Part shown: piece after piece, positions 20,716 through 30,600 of the stretch | Layout of the letters: every line of letters starts with the position of its first letter | Numbering within the stretch: the stretch's first letter is position 1 | IMG/VR virus record: IMGVR_UViG_3300047366_000092 | Span: 1 to 30,756 of that record | Origin: a virus | Length of the DNA stretch: 30,756 nt | Strand: one strand, 5' to 3' | Notes under the pieces: generated by a model | What the model saw: the letters and a program-made list of their open reading frames with translations, nothing else | What the model was told of the DNA's origin: nothing | Databases searched by the model: none | Translations under genes and position numbers: made by a program

Positions 20716-23700
20716 ATGACAAGAAGAATTCTAGACACAGGCGGAGCTGCCAACGACGGGAAGGGGGATACTCTTCGTGAAGCCAGTGAAAAAATTAATG
20801 CAAACTTCCAAGAACTTTATGATCTAACCACACTGTCAGGTGATGGTGATATTACTATAGGAGATCTTAGTGATATCGTTGATAGCTCTGTAAGCAAAGC
20901 AATCGGAAGTGCAGATCTAGGCGATGCTATTAGTAATAGTGCTACAGTAAGTTCTTTAGGTACACGGGTAACTCAGAACGAAGGATTGATAACAACACTT
21001 GATCAGCAAATCGCTGACATCAACACATTAATTGAAAATACTGATATCGGCGAAAAGGGCCCGCAGGGTGATCCAGGCCCGATAGGACCACAAGGATCTC
21101 TAGGATGGCAAGGTACTGTTGGACCTATAGGACCACAAGGTAGCGTTGGTGCTCAAGGAGAACAAGGTGTTCAGGGTAACGTTGGTGAACTAGGACCACA
21201 AGGTAATGTTGGTGCTCAGGGCGAACAGGGTGTCCAAGGTAACGTTGGTGAACTAGGACCACAAGGAGAACGGGGCGCACAAGGAGAACAAGGTGTCCAA
21301 GGTAACGTTGGACCATTAGGTGCACAAGGAGAACGAGGTGCTCAAGGAGAACAAGGCGTTCAAGGAAACGTCGGTGAACTAGGTCCTCAAGGAGAGCGGG
21401 GTGCTCAGGGTTTCCAAGGCGTTCAAGGTAATGTCGGTGAACTAGGACCACAAGGTAACGTTGGTGCTCAAGGAGAACAAGGTGTTCAGGGTAACGTTGG
21501 ACCATTGGGTGCTCAGGGTATTCAGGGTTCTCAAGGTGAACAAGGTGTCCAAGGTAATGTCGGTGAACTGGGTGCACAAGGGGAACAAGGTGCACAAGGA
21601 GAACAAGGTGTTCAAGGTAATGTTGGTCCATTAGGTGCACAAGGTCAGCAAGGCGCACAAGGGGAACAAGGTGTCCAAGGTAACGTTGGTCCATTGGGTC
21701 CTCAAGGTGAGGCCGGCGCACAAGGTGAACAAGGTGTCCAAGGTAATGTTGGTCCATTAGGTGCTCAGGGCATTCAGGGTTCTCAAGGTGAACAAGGTGT
21801 TCAAGGAAACGTTGGACCTCTAGGACCACAGGGTGGACAAGGTGCTATAGGTGAACAGGGCATCCAAGGTAATGTTGGTCCATTAGGTGCTCAGGGTGAT
21901 CGGGGACCACAGGGCTTCCAAGGTATTCAAGGTAATGTTGGTCTATTGGGTCCTCAAGGTTCGCCGGGTACGGTTGGTCCACAGGGTGTTCAAGGTAATG
22001 TCGGTGAGATAGGACCACAAGGAGAAGCTGGTGCTCAAGGGTCCACTGGACTTCAAGGTAACGTCGGTCCATTGGGTGGACAGGGTGTCCAAGGATCACA
22101 GGGTACTGTCGGTGTTCAAGGTAATGTCGGTGTTCGTGGTGCACAAGGTGAAGATGGACCACAAGGTTCTACCGGCGTACAGGGTGAAGTAGGAGATAAA
22201 GGTGCTCAGGGTGAAGCAGGCCCACAGGGATCTGCTGGTATTCAGGGCAACGTCGGAGACAAAGGTTCTCAAGGCGATAAGGGAGAACAAGGAGAGCAGG
22301 GTCTACAAGGAAACGTTGGAGACAAAGGTGTCCAAGGTAGTCAAGGTTTTCAAGGTTCTGTTGGCGTTCAAGGTAACGTTGGTGATAAAGGTGCTCAGGG
22401 AGACACTGGTGCACAGGGTCTAGTTGGTCCTCAAGGTGCAGTCGGAGACACTGGTGCACAAGGTGAAACTGGAGCCACAGGAGAAAAAGGTGCAACTGGT
22501 GAAACTGGAGCGCAGGGTGGTCAAGGTCTTACTGGTGATCCAGGCCCTAAAGGTCCAGCAGGAACTACGCCAGGCCCAGTAGGTCCACAAGGATTGCCTG
22601 GCGATGCGGGTCCTCAAGGACCAGCAGGTACAACCCCAGGCCCAGTAGGTCCACAAGGTGCTACAGGTGACGCAGGTCCACAAGGTGCTGTAGGTGATAC
22701 TGGTGCACAAGGTGAAACAGGCGCACAGGGTATTGTAGGACCGCAAGGTACAGTTGGTTCTCAAGGTAGTGCAGGTGCACAGGGTCAAGCTGGTGCCCAA
22801 GGTGCGGTTGGATTCCAAGGTGCACAGGGACTAGTAGGTAATCAAGGTGCTGTAGGTGATCAGGGTGCTCAAGGTGATACTGGTGCGCAGGGTAATGCGG
22901 GTACACAAGGAGCAGTAGGTAACCAAGGTGCTGTAGGTGATCAGGGTGCTCAAGGTGATTCTGGTGCTCAAGGTGACACTGGACCGCAAGGTGCTGTAGG
23001 TTTCCAAGGTGCACAGGGATTAGTAGGTAATCAAGGAGAGCAAGGTGCTCAAGGCGCAGTTGGATTCCAAGGTGCACAGGGACTAGTTGGACCACAAGGA
23101 GAACAAGGTTCCCAAGGTGCTGTAGGTTTCCAAGGTGCCCAAGGTCTAGTTGGACCACAAGGTGAGCAAGGTTCCCAAGGTGCTGTTGGATTCCAAGGTG
23201 CACAGGGTCTAGTAGGTAATCAAGGAGAACAAGGGGATAAAGGAAATCAAGGCGAGCGTGGAGCTCAAGGTTTAGTAGGTCCTCAAGGAGAACAAGGTTC
23301 TCAGGGTGAAGTTGGATTCCAAGGTGCACAGGGTCTAGTTGGACCACAAGGTGAGCAAGGTTCCCAAGGTGAAGTTGGATTCCAAGGGGCGCAGGGTCTA
23401 GTAGGTAATCAAGGTGAACAAGGTGCCCAAGGTGCGGTTGGATTCCAAGGTGCACAGGGTCTAGTTGGACCACAAGGAGAACAAGGTTCTCAGGGTGCTG
23501 TTGGATTCCAAGGCGCCCAAGGTCTAGTTGGACCACAAGGAGAACAGGGTGCACAGGGTGCTGTAGGTTTCCAAGGTGCACAGGGACTAGTTGGTCCTCA
23601 AGGTGAGCAGGGAGGCCAAGGTGAAGTTGGTTACCAAGGTGCTCAAGGTCTAGTTGGACCGCAAGGTGAGCAGGGTGCCCAAGGTGCTGTTGGATTCCAA

Positions 23701-24717
23701 GGCGCCCAAGGTCTAGTTGGACCACAAGGAGAACAAGGTGCCCAAGGTGAAGTTGGTTACCAAGGTGCTCAAGGTCTAGTTGGACCACAGGGAGAACAAG
23801 GTGGTCAAGGTCCCGTAGGCTACCAAGGTGCCCAAGGTCTAGTTGGACCACAGGGAGAACAAGGTTCTCAGGGTGCTGTAGGTTACCAAGGTGCACAGGG
23901 TCTAGTCGGACCACAGGGAGAACAAGGTGGTCAGGGAGCAGTTGGATTCCAAGGTGCACAGGGTCTAGTAGGTAATCAGGGTGCTGTAGGTAATAAAGGT
24001 GCTCAAGGTGAGGTAGGTAATAAAGGTGCTCAGGGTGAAGATGGTCCTCAAGGTGAACAGGGTGGACAAGGTGCTGTAGGTAATAAAGGTGCTCAAGGAT
24101 CTGTAGGTGACCAAGGTGCTCAAGGTGCCGTAGGTAATAAAGGTCCTCAAGGTGAGGTAGGTAATAAAGGTGCCCAAGGTGAGGATGGACCACAAGGTGA
24201 CCAAGGCCCTCAAGGTGGGGTGGGTGATAAAGGACCTCAAGGTGGAGTAGGTGATAAAGGAGCCCAAGGTGAAACTGGAGCGCAGGGTGAACAGGGTGGA
24301 CAAGGTGCTGTTGGAGATCAGGGACCACAGGGAGTTTCTGGTTCAGTAGGTGCACAGGGTCCAGTCGGAGGATTTGGTAATGCAGTATTGTTTGATACCA
24401 GCTCAAATCTACCTAGTAACATTAACTCAACTGCATCAGCTATGATTAGACAGTTCCGTACAGTGAACACTATATATGCTGGGGATGTTTATTGGCATAT
24501 TGGAACTGGTCGTGTTTACAGGGCAACAGTTGACAGAATAAATACTACGACGAATTCCACTTTTACTGAGTTGACAAATAACCAAGGATTTGTGGATATG
24601 AGTGGACTACTAAATACAGGGACAGCACCCAATGAACGTATTGAGTTCACAAGTAACAGTATTGATATCTTTGACAATAGCAATAATCTAAGAGTCAAGA
24701 TTGGTAAAATATCGTAA
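20716..24717 (+). CDS. Giant collagen-like tail fibre or baseplate fibre protein
   Basis: The 1333-residue protein has three parts. Residues 1-111 begin [20 protein letters not shown] and contain '[17 protein letters not shown]', a trimeric virion-attachment motif common at the N-termini of phage fibres, then a coiled-coil-like stretch. Residues 112-1221 are about 370 Gly-X-Y triplets, with Gln in most Y positions, Pro mostly in X, and all lysines in Y. Two extra-residue breaks (GTTPG) lie near the middle. Residues 1222-1333 form a compact C-terminal domain that would nucleate trimerisation or bind a receptor. At about 0.29 nm per residue the triple helix could exceed 300 nm if straight. It is late-expressed with gp25 and gp6. 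Confidence 0.9.
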   Translation: MTRRILDTGGAANDGKGDTLREASEKINANFQELYDLTTLSGDGDITIGDLSDIVDSSVSKAIGSADLGDAISNSATVSSLGTRVTQNEGLITTLDQQIADINTLIENTDIGEKGPQGDPGPIGPQGSLGWQGTVGPIGPQGSVGAQGEQGVQGNVGELGPQGNVGAQGEQGVQGNVGELGPQGERGAQGEQGVQGNVGPLGAQGERGAQGEQGVQGNVGELGPQGERGAQGFQGVQGNVGELGPQGNVGAQGEQGVQGNVGPLGAQGIQGSQGEQGVQGNVGELGAQGEQGAQGEQGVQGNVGPLGAQGQQGAQGEQGVQGNVGPLGPQGEAGAQGEQGVQGNVGPLGAQGIQGSQGEQGVQGNVGPLGPQGGQGAIGEQGIQGNVGPLGAQGDRGPQGFQGIQGNVGLLGPQGSPGTVGPQGVQGNVGEIGPQGEAGAQGSTGLQGNVGPLGGQGVQGSQGTVGVQGNVGVRGAQGEDGPQGSTGVQGEVGDKGAQGEAGPQGSAGIQGNVGDKGSQGDKGEQGEQGLQGNVGDKGVQGSQGFQGSVGVQGNVGDKGAQGDTGAQGLVGPQGAVGDTGAQGETGATGEKGATGETGAQGGQGLTGDPGPKGPAGTTPGPVGPQGLPGDAGPQGPAGTTPGPVGPQGATGDAGPQGAVGDTGAQGETGAQGIVGPQGTVGSQGSAGAQGQAGAQGAVGFQGAQGLVGNQGAVGDQGAQGDTGAQGNAGTQGAVGNQGAVGDQGAQGDSGAQGDTGPQGAVGFQGAQGLVGNQGEQGAQGAVGFQGAQGLVGPQGEQGSQGAVGFQGAQGLVGPQGEQGSQGAVGFQGAQGLVGNQGEQGDKGNQGERGAQGLVGPQGEQGSQGEVGFQGAQGLVGPQGEQGSQGEVGFQGAQGLVGNQGEQGAQGAVGFQGAQGLVGPQGEQGSQGAVGFQGAQGLVGPQGEQGAQGAVGFQGAQGLVGPQGEQGGQGEVGYQGAQGLVGPQGEQGAQGAVGFQGAQGLVGPQGEQGAQGEVGYQGAQGLVGPQGEQGGQGPVGYQGAQGLVGPQGEQGSQGAVGYQGAQGLVGPQGEQGGQGAVGFQGAQGLVGNQGAVGNKGAQGEVGNKGAQGEDGPQGEQGGQGAVGNKGAQGSVGDQGAQGAVGNKGPQGEVGNKGAQGEDGPQGDQGPQGGVGDKGPQGGVGDKGAQGETGAQGEQGGQGAVGDQGPQGVSGSVGAQGPVGGFGNAVLFDTSSNLPSNINSTASAMIRQFRTVNTIYAGDVYWHIGTGRVYRATVDRINTTTNSTFTELTNNQGFVDMSGLLNTGTAPNERIEFTSNSIDIFDNSNNLRVKIGKIS
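21148..22130 (+). repeat. 63-bp (21-residue) repeats, first half of the collagen-like region
   Basis: Units of seven triplets recur, of the form [24 protein letters not shown]-GxR/GNV. DNA copies differ at many synonymous third positions, so the protein repeat is older than the DNA identity and is under selection. Confidence 0.8.
22801..23979 (+). repeat. 63-bp (21-residue) repeats, second half of the collagen-like region
   Basis: Units of the form [18 protein letters not shown]-GxQ, again seven triplets, place one Phe or Tyr every 21 residues (GFQ or GYQ). The unit differs from that of the first half but has the same period. Confidence 0.8.
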
Positions 24718-24725
24718 TTGAATAC

Positions 24726-24741
24726 ACCCCCGAAAGGGGGT
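24726..24741 (+). other. GC-rich hairpin with GAAA tetraloop
   Basis: ACCCCC (24726-24731), GAAA loop, GGGGGT (24736-24741), nine bases after the collagen stop. It is followed by TTCCACA and not a T run, so it is a weak terminator at best. It may be an RNA-stabilising or processing element that sets the ratio of fibre to enzymes. Confidence 0.6.
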
Positions 24742-24759
24742 TCCACATACAGGTATATT

Positions 24760-25314
24760 ATGTTTACAGTAATTGATAATTTTTATGCAGATCCCGACTC
24801 AGTTCGGGATTATGCTTTAAGTCTAGACTTTAATGTTTCGGGTAACTATCCCGGCCTAAGAACATCTCCATGTACCAATGCTGGTGGATATGTTGATTCT
24901 ATGAAAAACTCTTTAGAGGGGATCATAGGAAAAGCAATAACATACTTTCCACTAGACAACTATAACACTTCCTTCCAATACACTACCGAAAACTGCAAGA
25001 CATGGATTCATCACGATAAAATGTCCTATGCGGGAGTCGTGTATCTAACGCCTGACGCGCCTCTAGATTCCGGAACTGCAATCTATAAACATAGACAGAC
25101 TGGAATTATGAAACATGAAGATTCATGTCCAGTAGATTTTAATGAATTCCAGTTGGTTGAAGGTGACTGGGACATTGTTGCAGAATCTAAAAATATTTAC
25201 AACCGACTGGTATTATATGATGCGATGTACTATCATCGCAGTGTAGTTCCCGGCTTTGGTTCAAACCAATACGACGGTAGATTATTTCAGACATTCTTCT
25301 TTGAGGCAGAATAA
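24760..25314 (+). CDS. 2OG-Fe(II) oxygenase-like protein (DUF6445-like)
   Basis: I chose the ATG at 24760, after the hairpin, giving 184 residues; an in-frame TTG at 24718 is less likely. The C-terminal two-thirds shows the double-stranded beta-helix pattern of 2-oxoglutarate/Fe(II) dioxygenases. An H-x-D pair lies at H84/D86 (TWIHHDK), followed by AGVVYLTPDAPLDSGT, a distal histidine H159 (NRLVLYDAMYYHRS), and R174 (GRLFQTFFF), which would bind 2-oxoglutarate. It resembles phage and bacterial DUF6445-type proteins related to prolyl and lysyl hydroxylases. The substrate is unknown; its location between a collagen-like gene and a glycosyltransferase gene points to the fibre. A TAATG overlap couples it to the next gene. 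Confidence 0.75.
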   Translation: MFTVIDNFYADPDSVRDYALSLDFNVSGNYPGLRTSPCTNAGGYVDSMKNSLEGIIGKAITYFPLDNYNTSFQYTTENCKTWIHHDKMSYAGVVYLTPDAPLDSGTAIYKHRQTGIMKHEDSCPVDFNEFQLVEGDWDIVAESKNIYNRLVLYDAMYYHRSVVPGFGSNQYDGRLFQTFFFEAE

Positions 25315-26192
25315 TGAAATTGATGACAACGTTGTTGACTTCCAACGACATCCCTAAGTTAGCACGATTAGTTAAATCTGCCCAACAAGTCATCAAAATT
25401 GAACCAATCGAATGGGAAGTGGTGATCGTTGTAAATAGTATTCATGAAGGATACTATGAAGATGTATGCGCACTTAATTTACCATTCCGTGTAGTCAATA
25501 CGGAAAGTAATGGTAAACCAGGCCGTGGTAAAAATGCATGTCTAGATGTATTTCTAGAAAGTGACTGTGATTTTGTATCTCAGATCGATGGAGATGATTT
25601 TTTATATCCGTCATACTTACAGTCGTTGTGGAATCATTATAAGCATTATCCTTGCATTGATGTTCTAGGTGTGGTACCATGTGATTCTATTTGCAGTTGG
25701 GAATTGGTTTCGGGACATTACTGGCAAGTTAATGAAACTTACTTTGCAAGTGTATGGGGCACATCGATGTGCTCTCCTCACGAAAACTTAGGACCACAAG
25801 AAAGTCATTTGTTTATTGATGAACGTCCAGTGTCGGTTGACTTCATTATGTTGCAGAGTCGTAAGTCTGCACAAATAAAAATGAACGAAGATATTGGTAA
25901 CGGAGAAGATCACGCATACACCTACAAGTTATTAGCAGAACACCAGAAGGGAAATCTGTGTTACTTCCTATCAATGTCAAGCGACTTATATTGTATCGAT
26001 AGGACGACTGAAGGAAGTGCTCAGAAGGTTCATAGTTACGAAGAATATTTACAGCCGCTGAAGGACGAAGCACTTAAACATGTCTCCCAGTGGAGAAGTA
26101 GTGCATATGAACTTCCGGTAATATACAAAGACTTATTGATGAATCATCATCAAAAAGAATCATGGTTAAACAAATTTTTAAATGACTCATAA
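25314..26192 (+). CDS. GT-A (family 2-like) glycosyltransferase
   Basis: The 292-residue protein has a GT-A fold. It begins with MTTLLTSNDIPKLARLVKSA, then a strand VVIVVNS, a nucleotide-sugar region with SNGKPGRGKNACLDVF (residues 65-80), and the metal-binding DxD motif in QIDGDDFLYPSY (D92, D94, D95). A later EDIGNGEDHAYTYKLL stretch could supply the catalytic acid of an inverting enzyme. No membrane segment is seen, so it probably acts in the cytoplasm on a protein or small acceptor. Its start overlaps the oxygenase stop by one base, and gp8's late promoter follows directly. It therefore ends the fibre cassette. The sugar and acceptor are unknown. Confidence 0.85.
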   Translation: MKLMTTLLTSNDIPKLARLVKSAQQVIKIEPIEWEVVIVVNSIHEGYYEDVCALNLPFRVVNTESNGKPGRGKNACLDVFLESDCDFVSQIDGDDFLYPSYLQSLWNHYKHYPCIDVLGVVPCDSICSWELVSGHYWQVNETYFASVWGTSMCSPHENLGPQESHLFIDERPVSVDFIMLQSRKSAQIKMNEDIGNGEDHAYTYKLLAEHQKGNLCYFLSMSSDLYCIDRTTEGSAQKVHSYEEYLQPLKDEALKHVSQWRSSAYELPVIYKDLLMNHHQKESWLNKFLNDS

Positions 26193-26198
26193 AAACGT

Positions 26199-26206
26199 TA
26201 TAAATA
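26199..26206 (+). promoter_or_regulatory. T4-type late promoter for the gp8 operon
   Basis: Perfect TATAAATA seven bases after the glycosyltransferase stop and 36 bases ahead of the gp8 start. Confidence 0.8.
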
Positions 26207-26242
26207 TAAGAATAATATTTCTAACATGCGTAGGATAAGAAC

Positions 26243-27634
26243 ATGGCAGCAATTGTAAGACAGACATTAAGTAGGAGCTTAGCGAAGGATCTGCTGATAG
26301 ATATGCAATCTTCTGACAGTTACTATATTGGTATCGGTAAATCAGACGAATTTCCAGTTTCAGAAAATTCGGAAACAACTATAGACCCAGTAGACTGTCC
26401 ACGTGATGAAAGAGAGTTCCGACATAACCTACAATCAATCAAGAAAATTGAGGGTTCAACATTCGTTGCCAAGAGAGTAAATTGGTCATCGGGATCTATA
26501 TACACTGGATGGGATGACGCAACTTCTTCGGATATCGTAGAGCCATGGACGCCATTTTACGTATTAAACGATGCTAAAGAAGTATACGTTTGTATTGATT
26601 ATGGTAAGAATGTAGATGGTACTCCAAAGCAATCTATGGTCGAGCCTAATTACGGCTACCATAAAGATCTTCTAGATTCAATAGATCCTACCAACACATG
26701 GGACCATACCAAAGTTTTTGAAACTGGAGATGGATATACATGGAAGTTCTTATACTCCATAACACCGGAGCGAATCTACCAGTTCTTATCATCCAACCAC
26801 TTTCCGATACAAGAAACAGAACCAGATTACCACGGTGGGGATTCAATCGAAGACCTACAGCGTGATGTTCATCTTGCTGCTGTAGGTGGCCAAGTCACCC
26901 GTGCAAAGGTAATAACACAAGGTCTTGGTTACGTAACCGAACCTACGGTCACGGTAGTCGGTGATGGATCAGGCGCAACTGCTACTGCTGTTATTGACGC
27001 TGATGGTAAGGTCACTGAAATTAAAATGACGGACTACGGTTCTGGATACACATACGCTTCGCTTACAGTAACCGATGGCGATACCGAAAACTGTACGGCA
27101 GTACCAGTAGTAACTACCTCAGAAGGTCTGGGTAAGAACCCTATAGATGATTTGAAAACAAGTTCTATTCTAGCAGGTATCAAACCAGACGGTAATGTCA
27201 ACGGAACATTTATCACTCGAAACACTTTCCGTGAAATGGGTCTTATTAAATCTCCGCTACTACCAGACGGATCTACTCCGTTCACCGGAACTTCGGTAAA
27301 AGTATTACCTACATTGACCTTAGAAGATACCTCACCATTTATATCAGGAAAACTTATAACGGGCGGAAGTAGTATTGCCAAGGCATATGTTGATCAGTCC
27401 GATGGTAACGTTGTTCATTACCATCAAAATGAATCGACAGGGTTTGTCGAGTTCGAAGAAAATGAGGCCGTAGTTCAAGAAGGTCAGGTTGCGGGTGTTA
27501 TTGCAACGGGTGGATTGTCTCCAGTAAATGGTATAGATCGCTTCTCTGGTGAAGTCCTATATATTGAGACAAGAAAAAGAATCAGACGCGACGAAGAACA
27601 ACAAGAAGATATCAAGATCGTAATAACCGTTTAG
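26243..27634 (+). CDS. 8: gp8 baseplate wedge subunit with an inserted module
   Basis: The 463-residue product matches T4 gp8 (334 residues) in outline. It has SDSYYIGIGKSDEFP near the start (T4 has a similar FITFGRSEPW), a central GDGYTWKFLYSITPERIYQF (T4 GDGYVWEYLFEIPP), and the ending FSGEVLYIETRKRIRRDEEQQEDIKIVITV (T4 ends HSGEMIYMENRPPI then EEINILFTF). Residues 219-280 are an inserted beta module of the 'GxGY-x-PTVTV-x-GDGSGATA' type repeated in many phage structural proteins. gp8 dimers join wedges to the fibre network in the T4 baseplate. It has its own late promoter. Confidence 0.85.
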   Translation: MAAIVRQTLSRSLAKDLLIDMQSSDSYYIGIGKSDEFPVSENSETTIDPVDCPRDEREFRHNLQSIKKIEGSTFVAKRVNWSSGSIYTGWDDATSSDIVEPWTPFYVLNDAKEVYVCIDYGKNVDGTPKQSMVEPNYGYHKDLLDSIDPTNTWDHTKVFETGDGYTWKFLYSITPERIYQFLSSNHFPIQETEPDYHGGDSIEDLQRDVHLAAVGGQVTRAKVITQGLGYVTEPTVTVVGDGSGATATAVIDADGKVTEIKMTDYGSGYTYASLTVTDGDTENCTAVPVVTTSEGLGKNPIDDLKTSSILAGIKPDGNVNGTFITRNTFREMGLIKSPLLPDGSTPFTGTSVKVLPTLTLEDTSPFISGKLITGGSSIAKAYVDQSDGNVVHYHQNESTGFVEFEENEAVVQEGQVAGVIATGGLSPVNGIDRFSGEVLYIETRKRIRRDEEQQEDIKIVITV

Positions 27635-27642
27635 GATAAATC

Positions 27643-30600
27643 ATGGCAGATTTTACAGATAAGACGTTCAGAGAAACTTACCGCGATTTTTACGATCCGA
27701 AAGATGGTTATTATCGTGTACTCTATAATTCAGGTAAGGCTCTTCAAGCACGTGAGTTAAATGAATCACAAACAATAATACACGAAGAGATCGCACGTTT
27801 CGGTCGTAACATATTTACAGAAGGTGCACTAGTCAGCCCAGGTGGTTCGACAGTTGATAATAGGATAGAATATATTCGTCTTGATGCTAATAGTGTTATA
27901 GATCCTAGTTTAGTTGGTGAGACTCTAACTAACGGTACTATACAGTTTATTGTCCTTGAGGCGTATAATGCAGTACCAGAGCAAGATCCATCAACTCTTT
28001 ATGTTAGATATACAGATACCTCAAATGTAACCGACACAGATAAAGCACCTCGCGTTCAATCAGGAGACGTTTTAACTCGCCCAGATAATTCTACTCTTAC
28101 TGTAATCGACGACAGTGAAGATGAAATTCCGGCAGCAGGTCGTGGCACTAAAGCGTACTTTGCGCCAGGCGAGTTCTTTGTACAGGGTCACTTTGTTTAT
28201 ATGGAAGGCGGAGAATCTTTCCTATCCAAGTATAGCACAGAACCGACAGCAGATATCGGTTTTGTGATTGAAGAATCAATCGTAGATGAGAGCGAAGATT
28301 CTAATCTATATGATAACCAAGGCGAAGTTCCAGACATCACTGCGCCAGGCGCTCATCGATATCAGATCAAACTAACACCCACTACTCGCGATCAAGTCAA
28401 TATAAGTCAAAACTTTATATTTGTCGCACGTGTTGTTAAAGGTGTTATCACACGTGAAGTAAGTACATTCGATGCATACAGTCGAGTTAATGATCTGCTT
28501 GCACGAAGAACAAAAGAAGAGTCTGGTGACTATGTTGTAGATAAGTTTACTGCGATATTCGAACCTCTGGATAACACTAATTTAAATCTAGATGTTTCTG
28601 AAGGTATAGCATATGTAGATGGTTATCGATTAGAATTTGGTCAAACAGATATTACCGTACCAAAAGCAAGACAAACTCTTCAAACATTTAACGAACCAGT
28701 ACCAGTTGCATATGGTAACTATGTTTATATCGACCCGACCTCATCTGAAGGTTTCGGTAGATTAGACGCATTTGGATATTTGGCTATCTACGACGCAGCA
28801 TCAGGTGGATCTGTAATAGGTTACTGTAATGTCCGTGGTATACAATCCGACTCATTTGGTTACCGACTATACATTTTTGACATTCGTATGTCTTCAATAC
28901 AAGGTGGTACAGGATATCATAGTTTTGCTGATGCAGTATCATTACAGGATAATATTCCAGGCGCTGGTAGCCCAAGAATTCAATTAGTAGATAGCACAAT
29001 ACATGAGTCATCTAACAATAGTCTGCTGTTCCCGCTACCTAGAACCAGTCCAAAAGATGATTCGATTACTGCAAACTATACAGTACAGAGATACACTAGA
29101 ATACAGTCTGATAGTCAAGGTGTTATTAGTTTGTCTGGCGTTGAAAATAATCGTTGGATAATCGCAGAGTCCGAAACCTCTATTCTAACTGGTCCAGAAT
29201 CAGTACCAAGTATGGCGGGTGTATATTCGGGTCTAACCCCAAACACTAATCATGATATTGCATATTACGTTGAGGTCTCTAACGCAACACCTCGCACAAA
29301 GACAATAACGGTTGCAGAAAAAACACAGACTCTTCCATCGACAGACTGGGAGAAACGTCCTGTATTTACAGATACCGTAGATGGTATCTCTCTTCAATCA
29401 GTTTTATTCAGAGATAGTTCTGGTACAGATTGGTCTGCTGCTGAAGACATCACTCACCAGTTTTATCTAGACGGCGGTCAACGTGATAACTTCTATGACG
29501 AAGCTGTCGTGTACTTGAAGCCAGGATATCTTTTACCTACAGGTGACCAATCTGAGATAAAGGTTACATACACACATTATACGCATACTGGACCAAGCGG
29601 AAGCACGTTCTTCTCTGCTTCATCTTATGCAGACGATAGTTATGAAAATATCCCTAACCATACCAGTGCGACAGGTCAGTCCATCTCTTTAAGAGATGTA
29701 TTAGACTTCCGACCTTCCCGAACATTTGGTTACACCGGAGAATTCAACGTAGTCGCAGAGTTACCTCAGAATGCATCTGCCATCACTATTAATGATATAG
29801 AATACTACTTACCTCGTATTGACGTTTTAGTGGCGAACGCAGTAAACAGCGGCATTGGGTTTGGTGAACTACAGGTTATACAGGGGGTTCCTAGTATAAC
29901 TCCAAAGGAACCAGAGATTCCAGTAGGTTCACTGTCTCTATATACGTTTACTTTGAGCCCTTACACATTCAGTGCATCTGACGTTTCGACAGCTTATATT
30001 CCAAACAAGCGATATACTATGAAAGATATCGCAAAATTAGAACGACGTTTGGATGAGTTGTATGAAAGGACTGCATTGAGTTTCTTGGAAACTAATACTC
30101 AGTCCCTAGTCATTACTGATAACCAAGGGCAGTCAAGAGTTAAGTCAGGATTCTTCGCTGATAATTTTAGTACATTCGACTACTCTGACATTAATAACGA
30201 GAACTATAGAGCGTCCGTTGATAGAAGTGGATTGTTACAGGCATCTTTTCGTGAAAATTCAGTACGACTATCATATAGCACAGATAACGTTGATACCGTA
30301 ATAAGCAAGAAGGGTGATTTGGTTACCCTACCATATGTTGAAGTCGAATTCACCGAACAGGAACTTGCTACTAGTTTTATTAATGTTAATCCTCATACTG
30401 TAGTATCGTATATCGGTAATTTAGAATTGTCTCCATCATCGGATGAGTGGAGAGAATCTAGAGATTTGCCTCCGGTAATACAAAGCATTTATCACACTCA
30501 AGAAGATTTGTGGTACGGCGGTAGTTATAATTGGATCGACGGTAGTGTAACGTCATTCAATAGTAACTTACATATGCCTTTGGCTGAATATCAATACAAA

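Noticed and set aside
21148-23979. Regular repeats that might be taken for a CRISPR array or satellite.
   Set aside because: The 63-bp units are continuous coding sequence with no unique spacers.
21125-24406. Long minus-strand open frames opposite the collagen gene (including one of 581 codons, Leu/His/Pro-rich).
   Set aside because: They arise from the Gly-X-Y codon pattern read in reverse, have no ribosome sites and lie opposite a clear gene.
24718-24759. TTG start for the oxygenase-like gene directly after the collagen stop.
   Set aside because: It would translate through the hairpin at 24726-24741 and has no ribosome site.
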